From the NCBI GenBank assembly GCA_045106735.1, contig JBGCEZ010000110.1:1-15762 (forward strand): a DNA stretch of 15,762 nt, in the 5' to 3' direction. Below the pieces are notes generated by a model that did not search any database, was not told where the DNA came from, and saw only the letters and a program-made list of their open reading frames with translations. The stretch comes from JBGCEZ01 sp045106735 (GTDB lineage: Bacteria; Planctomycetota; Phycisphaerae; Phycisphaerales; SM1A02). Of the stretch, positions 7,006-14,308 are shown piece by piece (positions within the stretch are counted from its first letter, which is position 1; every line of letters starts with the position of its first letter). A program made the translations under genes and the position numbers.

Positions 7006-9788
7006 ATCCCAGGCGAACCATGAGCCACGCCGCGGCCACCGGAGCGTGGGCCGCGGTTGCGGCCTGCCTCGCCGGGGCTCCGGCGCTGGCGGGTGACGGC
7101 CCGTCCTTTGCGATCCGGGCCGGCCGCATCATGCCGGTTTCGACCGACCACCCCGCGGTGATCGAGGACGGCATCATCGTCGTCCGCGACGGCCGCATCG
7201 TGGCCATCGGCGCCGACGTGGATGTCCCCGCCGGCATCGATCTGGTCGAGATGCCGGACGCGACGATCACGCCCGGTTTCGTCGCCGCATCGACGAGCAT
7301 CGCCGGCAACCGAGGTGGCGACATCTCGATCGGTGCCGGCTACCGCGCGGTCGACAGCTTCGATCACTACGCCGACCAACGCGAGACGTTGGCCGCCGGC
7401 GTCACCACCGTGCACCTGAACCCCGGCTGGCATCGCCTGCTCTCGGGGCAGGGGGCGGTCGTGCGACTCGGCGGGGAGGGTCCGGACCGGATCCTGCTCG
7501 ACGAAGCGGACCTGACCATCACCCTCGGTCCTTCGGTGGTCTTGCCGCCGAACATGATCGAGTACACCGTGCCGCCGTCGCCCGACCAGGCGATCAAGCC
7601 GGCCATGCCGCAGCGTCCCGGTTCCCGGATGACGCAGTTCCTCGCGCTCAAGGAGGCCCTCGAGGCCGCCGGAGCCGAAGGCGCGGACTGGTCCTCGCAC
7701 GCCCTCGCCCTGAATGAAGCGTGGGCCGGCGGACGTCCGGTCCGGGTCCAGGCCCAGCAGGCCGTCGACCTCACCGGCGCCCTCAACTTCATGCGCACCG
7801 CGGGCCGCACCGGTTACCTCGTGGGCGGCGCCGATGCCGTCGACGTCGCCGACCAGATCGCCTCCAGCGGCGTGCCCTTGGTGTACACCGTGGACGCGAC
7901 GTTCCGGCGTCCGGGCGCCGACATCGGCGAGAACCCGGCGGCGAACGAACGCTTCATCCGCGACCTGGCCGCCTTCGGCGACGTCGAACACCTGGCCATC
8001 GCACTGCCCAACGGCCGCCCGGCCGGCGACCTTCGCATGGCCGCCGCCCTCGCCGGTCGCTCGGGCCTCTCGGCCGAACGGCGTCTCGCGGCGATCACCC
8101 GCATTCCGGCCGAGATCCTCGGCGTTGACGACGAAGTCGGTTCGTTGGCCGTTGGCCGCCGGGCCGACATGCTCGTGATGACCGGCGATCCGCTGGCGAC
8201 GCAGACGCATGTCCAGCGCGTGTACGTTGACGGCCGCGTGGCCTACAGCCGCGCGACGTCGGATGCCCTCGTCGTGCGGGCCGGCACCATCTGGCTCGGC
8301 GAAGACGGCTACCTCGAGGGCGGCGAAGTCCTCATCGAGGACGGCCGCATCACCGAAGTCGGCCGACGCGTCGGTCGTCCGCCGCACGCCCGCGTCATGG
8401 ACGCCGGGCCGGACGGGTTCGTCACCCCCGGACTCATCGATGCCTACGGCCACCTCGGTCTTCGCGGTGATCGTGGCACGCTGGCTCCGAACCTGACCCT
8501 CACCCGCCTGATCGGCGTCCCGGACCTTCCGGAGATGCGGGTCGCGCGTTCGGGCATCACCAGTGTGCTGCTCGCTCCGTACGGCGTGAACAACGCCGGC
8601 GGCCAGGTCTCGGCCATCAAGACGGCCGGCCACAGTCGCACGCACCGCATCATTCGCGATACCGCGGCGGTGAGTTTCGCCGTCGGCGGCGATCCCCGCG
8701 GCATCCCGGGGCAGCTCCGGGGTCGTCTCGAGCAGGGCAAGAAGTACGCCGAGACCTGGAAGAAGTACGAAGCCGACCTGGCCGAGTGGAAGAAGAAGGC
8801 AGCCGAGGGCAAGACCACGGTGGCGAAGCCGACGATCGTCGAAGAGACGAGCGAAGGCGAGAAGGCCGATCCGGTCACCGGGACCTGGGCGGCCACGCTG
8901 TCCGGCGGCCCGCTGCCGGAAGAGCAGACCGGCCGCGTCGTCTTCAAGCTCAACGGCACATCGATCGAAGGCCGCATCATTGAGCCGGAAGTGCCGGAAG
9001 ATGTCCGCATCACCGGCGAGCTCGACGGCAAGAAGATGAGCGGCGAGATCGAACTCGACACCGGCGGCATGGGCACGCCGACGTGGCAGGGCGAACTCGT
9101 TGAGGAAGATCTGATCCGCGGCACCGCTGGCCTGGCCGGCATGGTGACGGTGGACTTCGAGATGCGCCGCACCGACAAGGCGTCGGTCGAGTTCAAGGTC
9201 ACCCGCAGCCGCCGCACCACCGGCGCCGACGGGCGTCCGCTGCCCCCGAAGGTCGACGAGGCCTTGGAGCCGATCCGGGCGCTGCTCGAGAAGCGGATTC
9301 CGGCCATCGTTGACGTCACCGACCACCAGGCGATCACGGCCGTTCTGGACGTGCTCGTGGGGCAGTACGAACTGCCGGTCATCCTGCGCAACGCCGGCGA
9401 GGCGGCCCGCGTGGCCGAACGTCTGCACGAGTCGGAGATCGGCGTCGTCCTGCCGACGAACGTGATCCGCCGCGAAGACGGCATGCCGTACCACCAGGGA
9501 CTCGACCTGTCGCGACGCGGCGTGTCGGTTGCCTTCCAGTCGGCGGCCGGTGACGGCGCTCGCACCCTGCGTGACGTGGCGATCTACGCCGTCGAACGCG
9601 GCCTTTCGCCGGACGTGGCCTTGCGGGCCATGACCGTCGATGCAGCTCGCATGTACCACCTCGAGGACCGGCTCGGCTCGATTGCCGCCGGCCGCGATGG
9701 GGACTTGGTCATCTTTTCCGGTCACCCGCTCGACGCCGAAACGTCGGTCGAACGCGTGATCATCGGCGGCGAGGAGATTCGTCCGTGA
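7002..9788 (+). CDS. Exported double amidohydrolase-like protein with charged-helix and beta-domain insert
   Basis: 928 residues, about twice the family length: two fused amidohydrolase-like domains. Start ATG 7002 overlaps the previous stop (ATGA); ATG 7020 is an alternative. The export signal has either a Sec cleavage at APALA|G (residue 30) or a lipobox-like VAAC with Cys22. Domain 1 (about 35-416) has TPGFVAASTS (S97, S99 for HxH), VQAQQ (Q250, Q252 for HAH) and a VGG segment at strand 6, so no metal site. Domain 2 (about 421-928) has TPGLIDAYGHLGL: Y482 replaces the first His and H484 is kept. The HAH equivalent is D771/T773 (IVDVTDHQ), strand-6 His is N797, and strand-8 Asp is absent. 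Inside domain 2, residues about 573-610 form a Lys/Glu-rich helix, and about 624-735 a Gly/Thr-rich run of alternating short strands beginning DPVTGTWAATLSG. Both C-terminal motifs (RRADMLVMTGDP, RDGDLVIFSGHP) are clear. Stop overlaps the next GTG. Confidence 0.88.
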   Translation: MNPRRTMSHAAATGAWAAVAACLAGAPALAGDGPSFAIRAGRIMPVSTDHPAVIEDGIIVVRDGRIVAIGADVDVPAGIDLVEMPDATITPGFVAASTSIAGNRGGDISIGAGYRAVDSFDHYADQRETLAAGVTTVHLNPGWHRLLSGQGAVVRLGGEGPDRILLDEADLTITLGPSVVLPPNMIEYTVPPSPDQAIKPAMPQRPGSRMTQFLALKEALEAAGAEGADWSSHALALNEAWAGGRPVRVQAQQAVDLTGALNFMRTAGRTGYLVGGADAVDVADQIASSGVPLVYTVDATFRRPGADIGENPAANERFIRDLAAFGDVEHLAIALPNGRPAGDLRMAAALAGRSGLSAERRLAAITRIPAEILGVDDEVGSLAVGRRADMLVMTGDPLATQTHVQRVYVDGRVAYSRATSDALVVRAGTIWLGEDGYLEGGEVLIEDGRITEVGRRVGRPPHARVMDAGPDGFVTPGLIDAYGHLGLRGDRGTLAPNLTLTRLIGVPDLPEMRVARSGITSVLLAPYGVNNAGGQVSAIKTAGHSRTHRIIRDTAAVSFAVGGDPRGIPGQLRGRLEQGKKYAETWKKYEADLAEWKKKAAEGKTTVAKPTIVEETSEGEKADPVTGTWAATLSGGPLPEEQTGRVVFKLNGTSIEGRIIEPEVPEDVRITGELDGKKMSGEIELDTGGMGTPTWQGELVEEDLIRGTAGLAGMVTVDFEMRRTDKASVEFKVTRSRRTTGADGRPLPPKVDEALEPIRALLEKRIPAIVDVTDHQAITAVLDVLVGQYELPVILRNAGEAARVAERLHESEIGVVLPTNVIRREDGMPYHQGLDLSRRGVSVAFQSAAGDGARTLRDVAIYAVERGLSPDVALRAMTVDAARMYHLEDRLGSIAAGRDGDLVIFSGHPLDAETSVERVIIGGEEIRP
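9772..9776 (+). promoter_or_regulatory. Ribosome-binding site supporting a GTG start
   Basis: AGGAG lies within the end of the double-domain gene, 8 nt before GTG 9785. It supports this non-ATG start, which also forms a GTGA overlap with the preceding stop and gives a protein beginning with a signal peptide. Confidence 0.6.
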
Positions 9789-11128
9789 AGCACTTCAGCT
9801 TTGAAATCCCGGCCTTGGTGATGACGGCGGGCGTTCTGCTCGCCAGCCCCGCGGTGGGACAGGATGCGGTGGCCGCTGCATCGGCGGCCACGAATGCGGC
9901 GACCGTCGCCAACGCCGCGACCGTCGAGCGCGCCAGTGCGGCGGCCGAGGAATCGGTCACCGTCTTCCGCGTCGGCAAGGTCCTGACGATGAACGGCGAC
10001 GACGACGTCATCAACAACGCGATGGTGATCGTCCGCGGCACGACCATCGAAGCCGTCGGCAAGGCCCGGGACATGACCGTCCCCGAAGGCGCGACGGTCA
10101 TCGAGATGAAGGACGCCTGGCTGGTGCCCGGCATGGTCGAAGGCCACAACCACACCGCGGCCAGCAGCGGCGACCTGCACGACTACGTGTACCTGACGAA
10201 CCCGGGTCTGCGTTCGCTCGACGCCGTGGACCCCGCGGCCAAGCAGTCGCGCCGCGATGCCCACGCCGGCGGCGTGACCAGCGCCTTGCTCATCCCTGGC
10301 TCCGGCACGAACATGAGCGGCTTCGGCACCATGGTGAAGTTCGCCGGCGAGACCACGGAAGAGACGGTCCTGAAGTTTCCCGCCTCGGTGAAGATCGCCC
10401 AGGCCGGCAACCCGGAACGCTACTGGTGGCGCGTCGGTCGTTCATTCATGAACTACAACACCCGGCAGACGCTCGAGCAGGCCCTGGCCTACCACGAGTC
10501 CTGGGAAGCCTTTGAGAATGGCGAGGTCGACGTGGCCCCGCCGTTCGATCCCACCTGGGACGACTTCCGCGCGATGTACAGCCGCGAGTTCGTTGCCTCG
10601 GTGCACACGCAGGCCTTCCAGGTCGTGATGACGACGGTGGACATGCTCAGCCAGAAGCTGAAGATCCGCACCGTGCTTGACCACTCGACCTTCGACGGCT
10701 TCAAGACCGCGCCGCTCGTTCTGGAGCAGGGCGAAGAGAACATCCAGACCATCAACGGTCCCCGTCAGTTCCACTTCGACCGCGCCGAGCGGCGGATGTG
10801 GGGCAACGCGGCTCGTTGGTGGCAAGGCGGCATTCGCCAGCTCGGCATCAACACCGACTCGCCGGTCGTTCCGCAGGTTGAACTCAGTTACCAGGCCGCC
10901 ATGGCGTGCTGGTTCGGCTGGGAGCCGTACCACGCGATCGCGGGCCTGACCCGCGTGCCGGCCGATGCCCTGCTCGTCGGCGACCGCGTCGGCACGATCG
11001 AGGTCGGCAAGGATGCGGACTTCGCCCTCTGGGGCGGCGATCCGATCGACCCGCGTTCGACCTGCTGGATCACGGTCATCAACGGCGACGTCGTCCACGA
11101 TGCCCGCGAAGGCATGCGACGCTTCTGA
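9785..11128 (+). CDS. Exported metal-dependent amidohydrolase, the only array member with intact active site
   Basis: 447 residues from GTG 9785. Signal peptide about 1-25 (PALVMTAGVLLASPAVG|Q), then an Ala/Thr-rich linker to about 55. The beta-sandwich starts VTVFRVGKVLTMNGDDD. The strand-1 motif is VPGMVEGHNH with H121 and H123 as HxH. Further candidates are H274 (SVHTQAF, strand 5), H300 (LDHSTF, strand 6) and D358 (GINTDSP, strand 8), giving the full four-His/one-Asp set of the amidohydrolase superfamily. Lys185 (TMVKF) could be an additional ligand, which I cannot confirm. The C-terminal motif reads KDADFALWGGDP. The family (imidazolonepropionase-like, COG1228-type) hydrolyses C-N bonds in cyclic or linear amides or peptides, using bound metal to activate water. 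The exported location argues against a role in cytosolic histidine degradation, so hutI should not be assigned. Coupled to the double-domain gene, which suggests the two products are made in fixed ratio. Confidence 0.9.
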   Translation: MKHFSFEIPALVMTAGVLLASPAVGQDAVAAASAATNAATVANAATVERASAAAEESVTVFRVGKVLTMNGDDDVINNAMVIVRGTTIEAVGKARDMTVPEGATVIEMKDAWLVPGMVEGHNHTAASSGDLHDYVYLTNPGLRSLDAVDPAAKQSRRDAHAGGVTSALLIPGSGTNMSGFGTMVKFAGETTEETVLKFPASVKIAQAGNPERYWWRVGRSFMNYNTRQTLEQALAYHESWEAFENGEVDVAPPFDPTWDDFRAMYSREFVASVHTQAFQVVMTTVDMLSQKLKIRTVLDHSTFDGFKTAPLVLEQGEENIQTINGPRQFHFDRAERRMWGNAARWWQGGIRQLGINTDSPVVPQVELSYQAAMACWFGWEPYHAIAGLTRVPADALLVGDRVGTIEVGKDADFALWGGDPIDPRSTCWITVINGDVVHDAREGMRRF

Positions 11129-11168
11129 CCGCTCGCACGTTCGCGTGCCCCTCCTGTCCTGACTGCTT

Positions 11169-11188
11169 CCGCGGCGCATCCGCCGCGG
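11169..11188 (+). other. Intercistronic hairpin, perfect 8-bp stem
   Basis: CCGCGGCG (11169-11176) pairs perfectly with CGCCGCGG (11181-11188) around the loop CATC, in the 81-bp gap between the sixth and seventh array genes. No T-run follows, so read-through is expected. It may act as a 3'-end stabiliser for the upstream message or as a processing site. Confidence 0.5.
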
Positions 11189-11209
11189 CCCTCGAATCGG
11201 AACCCGTTC

Positions 11210-12655
11210 ATGCGCATCTCCCTGAACCCCCGCGCCGCGATCGCCGCCCTGGCCGTGACGGTCGCCGCGGCGACCGCCTCCGCGGCGGACGAGACGTTCG
11301 TCGTCATCAAGGCCGGGACCGTGATCCCGGTGAGCGGGGACCCGATTCCCCGCGGCGAGATTGTCATCGTCGATGGCACGATTCGGCTGGTCGGCGTTGG
11401 GCTGGAGTATCCGGCCGACGCCACGGTCATCGACGCCCGTGACCAGACGGTCATGCCCGGCTTTGTCCACCCCGGCAGCCGGCACGGACTGCCCTCGCGC
11501 AGCCGCGGCGGCATCAATGGCAACATCCGGGTGGCCGACGAAGCCGACCTGGAGGCGATCGACTTCGATCCGCTCATCGCCGCCGGTTACACCTCCGTCG
11601 CGCTCTACGCCGACGGCAGCGGCATCCCCGGCGTGACCAGCGTCTTCCGCACGGCGGCCCCCGAGGGGCTGGATGAGTTTTCCAGCCGCGGGCAACTGCT
11701 GCTGGGCGACTCCTACCTCCGCATCGGCATGCGAAACGTGGGCGGCGACAAGGCTCGCTTCCGCGGGGCGCTGACCAAGGCCAAGGCCGAGATCGCCAAG
11801 ATCGAGAAGGCCCGCGGCGAGTGGGAAAAGAAGAAGGCTGAGTTCGAGGCCAAGCAGAAGGCCGAAGCCGAGAAGGCGGCCAAGGCCAAGGCCGAAGCCG
11901 AGAAGAAGGGCGCGGCCGCCGACGAGCCGGCCAAGAAGGACGACGAAAAGAAGGACGAGGGCCCGGGCGAGTTCAAGCCGCCGGCCACCGACCGCACCCA
12001 CCAGCCGCTGATGGACTGGATCGAGGGCAAGCTGGCCGTGAACCCGGTCATCGAGCTCGGGACTTCCAGCGGCCTGCTGCACCTGCAGGACGTGATGAAG
12101 GCCCACGAGGACCTCGACGCCACGCTGATGTTCGTCAACGGCTTTGGGGCGGACTACAACCACGTGGCCGAAATGGTCGTCGAGCACGTCGGTGACGACG
12201 GCATCGTCGTGACCACGCTCGACGTCGGCCGCATGCCGCAGACGTCCACGCTCTACAACTTTGCCGGCGTCCTCGCCCGACACGGCGTTGAACTCGCGGT
12301 CAACCCCGAGTCGCCCGGCGGTGGTGGCGGCGGATTCCGCGGACGCCGCGGTCGCGGCGGCGGCGGACCGGTGGCGGTCACGCGGGCCAACGCGGCGAAC
12401 GCCGTGCGATCCATGCCCTCGCGTCTGGCGATGATGGTCCGCTACGGACTGCCGCGGGACGCGGCGATTCGCGCCCTGACCGTGAACCCGGCCACCGTGC
12501 TCGGGATCGCGGACCGCGTCGGCACCATCGAAGTGAACAAGGACGCCGACCTGATCTTCCTGGACGGCGACGCGATCGATCCGCTGACGCAGGTCACCCG
12601 CGTGATGATCCTGGGCGAAACCGTCTGGGAGATGGACGAGGAGTCGGGCCGATGA
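11210..12655 (+). CDS. Exported amidohydrolase-like protein with long charged helix, metal site lost
   Basis: 481 residues. ATG 11210 is preferred because it starts a compact signal peptide (about 1-25, ATASA|A), although no clear Shine-Dalgarno precedes it. The beta-sandwich has GTVIPVSGDPIPRGEIVIVDG, nearly the same phrase as in the fourth array gene. The strand-1 segment MPGFVHPGSRHG places G89 and R91 at HxH; the nearby His87 and His92 are out of register. Strand-5 HAH aligns with L283 and T285 (IELGTSS), strand-6 His with N310 (FVNGFG), and strand-8 Asp with E367 (VNPESP). Residues about 186-250 are an uninterrupted Lys/Glu/Ala-rich segment, a strong candidate for a long single helix or coiled coil, in the same barrel position as the inserts of the first and fifth array genes. 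An Arg/Gly-rich loop follows at 369-387. The C-terminal motif KDADLIFLDGD is intact. Ends in an ATGA overlap with the next gene. Confidence 0.88.
   Translation: MRISLNPRAAIAALAVTVAAATASAADETFVVIKAGTVIPVSGDPIPRGEIVIVDGTIRLVGVGLEYPADATVIDARDQTVMPGFVHPGSRHGLPSRSRGGINGNIRVADEADLEAIDFDPLIAAGYTSVALYADGSGIPGVTSVFRTAAPEGLDEFSSRGQLLLGDSYLRIGMRNVGGDKARFRGALTKAKAEIAKIEKARGEWEKKKAEFEAKQKAEAEKAAKAKAEAEKKGAAADEPAKKDDEKKDEGPGEFKPPATDRTHQPLMDWIEGKLAVNPVIELGTSSGLLHLQDVMKAHEDLDATLMFVNGFGADYNHVAEMVVEHVGDDGIVVTTLDVGRMPQTSTLYNFAGVLARHGVELAVNPESPGGGGGGFRGRRGRGGGGPVAVTRANAANAVRSMPSRLAMMVRYGLPRDAAIRALTVNPATVLGIADRVGTIEVNKDADLIFLDGDAIDPLTQVTRVMILGETVWEMDEESGR
12639..12643 (+). promoter_or_regulatory. Ribosome-binding site supporting start 12652
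   Basis: AGGAG lies 8 nt before ATG 12652 inside the end of the previous gene. Together with the ATGA overlap it favours 12652 over the in-frame ATG at 12676. Confidence 0.6.
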
Positions 12656-14232
12656 ATCTGCGAACCAGCCAGCCCATGAATCTGTCGGGAACCAACATGT
12701 TGACCGCCGGTCTTGCCTCCCTCGCCACCGGACTGGTGGCCGTGGTCGCCCTCGCCGGTTCGCCGGCCATGGCCGCGAGCACGCCCGCTGACGCCGCGAT
12801 CGTGGCGGCCGACGCGCCGGACGCGTTCGCGGGCCAAGCGAACGAAGTCGTGTCCGAGTCCGAGCTGGCCGCCCAAGAGCGTCGGCGTCGCGGTGGACGC
12901 CGCGGCGGTCCGGCGGGTGGTCCTGGCGGCGGCGATGGCGGTGGCGGCGATGACGCGGCCAAGCCCGACGCCGCCGACGACACGGCCAAGAAGGACGAGG
13001 AGGCGGCCGAGGAGCTGCCCAAGCTCGAAGATGCCTTCTTCGCCATCACCGGCGGCACGGTTCACACCGTGTCCGGCCCGGTCTTGGACGGGGCGACGAT
13101 CCTTTGCCGCGACGGCAAGATCGAACGCATCGGCCGGACGGTCAAGATTCCCGCCGGAGCGGAGGTCATCGACGCCTCCGGCATGCATGTCTACCCCGGC
13201 CTGATCGCGGTCAAGAGTGGCGGCGTGCTGGGCGGCGGCAATCCCGCCGACTCGTCGGACGTGTTCGGCTTCAACATGACGCTGGCGCTCGCCGCCGGCA
13301 TCACGACAAGTACGTCGGGCACGTCGGCGGCCAAGCTGACCTTCGGCACGCTCGACCATCACACGCTGACGACCGGGCTCTACACGACGCTGCGGTACGA
13401 CTCGACCGATCCGCGTGGTCGCCGCCGCATTCGCGCCAACATGGAGCGCGTGCGGACGTACCTGCGGGACAAGAAGAATTACGACCTCAACAACCAGCGC
13501 GATCCCGACCTCAAGGAGCCGGATGGCCGCTTCCTGAGGGGCGAGTTCGCGAACTATCGCCGCCTGATCGAGGGCGATGCGGTGGCCCGCGTGAACGCGA
13601 CCGATGTGCACGGCATCCTGCAGATCTGCGATCTGGCCGAGGACTTTGGCTTCAAGGTCGTCTTCGACGGGGCGACGGAAGCGTGGATCGTGGCCGACCG
13701 CCTCGGCCAGGCCGGGGCGAGCGTGATCCTGTCGCCGCGTGATGTGCGGCCGCCGAACGAAACGCTCGTCCGCGAGAACGGTTCGTCGATCCAGAACGCT
13801 CGCATCCTGCGGGACGCCGGCGTTCCCGTCGCCGTCACCCCGGCCGGCAGCCTGTTCGGCCCCGGCGACCGGATCAGCTTGGGCGGACTCGCCGGCCGCG
13901 ACCTCCTGCACCTGCCGATGGCCGCGGCGTTCGCCGTGCGAGGCGGGCTCACCAACGACGAAGGCATCCGCACGATCACCCTCGATGCGGCCCGCGTGCT
14001 GGGCATCGACCACCGCGTCGGCTCGATCGAGGTTGGCAAGGACGCGGACTTCGTCATCGTCGATGGCGACCTGCTCCACTACATGACCCTCGTCCAGAAG
14101 ACGATCGTCAACGGCCGGGTGGCCTACGACAAGGAAGAAGACTCGCTCTTCAGCCACATCCGTCCGGCCGCGGACCCCGAAGCGGTGCCGCCGGATGACT
14201 ACTGGCCGCGGCGCTTGGGCGACGCTCCGTAA
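12652..14232 (+). CDS. Exported amidohydrolase-like protein without metal ligands, Arg/Gly-rich N-terminal linker
   Basis: 526 residues, last gene of the array. Signal peptide about 1-41 (LTAGLASLATGLVAVVALAG, cleavage near PAMA|A). A low-complexity linker follows (about 43-125): first Ala/Asp-rich, then an RRRRGGRRGG-type Arg/Gly patch at 77-99, then Asp/Lys-rich. The beta-sandwich starts FAITGGTVHTVSG. The strand-1 segment YPGLIAVKSGG has K188 and G190 in place of HxH, and even the usual Asp of GLID is Ala186. Strand-5 HAH aligns with N315/T317 (RVNATD), strand-6 His with D339 (VFDGAT), and strand-8 Asp with A398 (VTPAGS), so none of the ligands remains. The C-terminal motif KDADFVIVDGD is present, followed by a 35-residue extension ending PPDDYWPRRLGDAP. 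Coupled to the preceding gene by ATGA; the terminator follows 48 bp later. Confidence 0.88.
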   Translation: MNLRTSQPMNLSGTNMLTAGLASLATGLVAVVALAGSPAMAASTPADAAIVAADAPDAFAGQANEVVSESELAAQERRRRGGRRGGPAGGPGGGDGGGGDDAAKPDAADDTAKKDEEAAEELPKLEDAFFAITGGTVHTVSGPVLDGATILCRDGKIERIGRTVKIPAGAEVIDASGMHVYPGLIAVKSGGVLGGGNPADSSDVFGFNMTLALAAGITTSTSGTSAAKLTFGTLDHHTLTTGLYTTLRYDSTDPRGRRRIRANMERVRTYLRDKKNYDLNNQRDPDLKEPDGRFLRGEFANYRRLIEGDAVARVNATDVHGILQICDLAEDFGFKVVFDGATEAWIVADRLGQAGASVILSPRDVRPPNETLVRENGSSIQNARILRDAGVPVAVTPAGSLFGPGDRISLGGLAGRDLLHLPMAAAFAVRGGLTNDEGIRTITLDAARVLGIDHRVGSIEVGKDADFVIVDGDLLHYMTLVQKTIVNGRVAYDKEEDSLFSHIRPAADPEAVPPDDYWPRRLGDAP

Positions 14233-14280
14233 GGGCGTTCGCCGCCCGGACGCCGGTCCGACGCACTGCATCACGATGAG

Positions 14281-14308
14281 ACGCCCGCCAGCCTTGGCGG
14301 GCGTTTTT
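14281..14308 (+). terminator. Intrinsic terminator of the amidohydrolase array
   Basis: ACGCCCGCCA (14281-14290) pairs perfectly with TGGCGGGCGT (14295-14304) around the loop GCCT, a 10-bp stem followed at once by TTTT (a run of five T with the last stem base). This is a textbook rho-independent terminator for plus-strand transcription. On the minus strand the hairpin is not followed by a T-run, so it serves the array rather than the convergent kinase gene, whose stop codon (14308-14310) abuts the T-run. Confidence 0.9.

Larger units (their letters stand above)
1170..14232 (+). other. Eight-gene tandem array of exported amidohydrolase-like proteins (putative operon)
   Basis: Eight same-strand genes encode nine paralogous amidohydrolase-like domains. 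Four junctions are 4-nt start/stop overlaps: 2666, 7002, 9785 and 12652. The other three gaps are 64, 97 and 81 bp. The array is preceded by a 216-bp leader and followed by an intrinsic terminator. Every product has a plausible export signal, so the products should meet in the periplasm or at the cell surface. The paralogues share the N-terminal beta-sandwich start (such as VLVEDGRIIAVG), a TPGLID-type segment, an AGG(V/I)TxV turn, and the C-terminal (V/A)G(K/R)xADLV...GDP...G strand set. Only one domain keeps a complete metal site. Co-transcription is inferred from spacing and orientation. Confidence 0.75.

Noticed and set aside
6807..9725. Very long open frame on the minus strand opposite the double-domain gene
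   Set aside because: Its translation is Arg/Gly/Asp/His-rich with no recognisable domain. It mirrors the codon bias of the plus-strand gene, which has clear family motifs throughout. Similar antisense frames lie opposite most array genes (for example 1173-2600, 3927-5516, 10442-12283, 12442-14274) and are rejected for the same reason.
9785..11128. Assignment as imidazolonepropionase (hutI)
   Set aside because: The protein has a signal peptide, no other histidine-degradation gene is nearby, and COG1228-type families are wide in substrate. The symbol is not supported.
2666..14232. Loss of the HxH motif through frameshift or pseudogene decay
   Set aside because: All seven degenerate proteins are full-length, keep coupled starts and the C-terminal family motif, and show no internal stops. 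The loss therefore looks like selected divergence, not decay.
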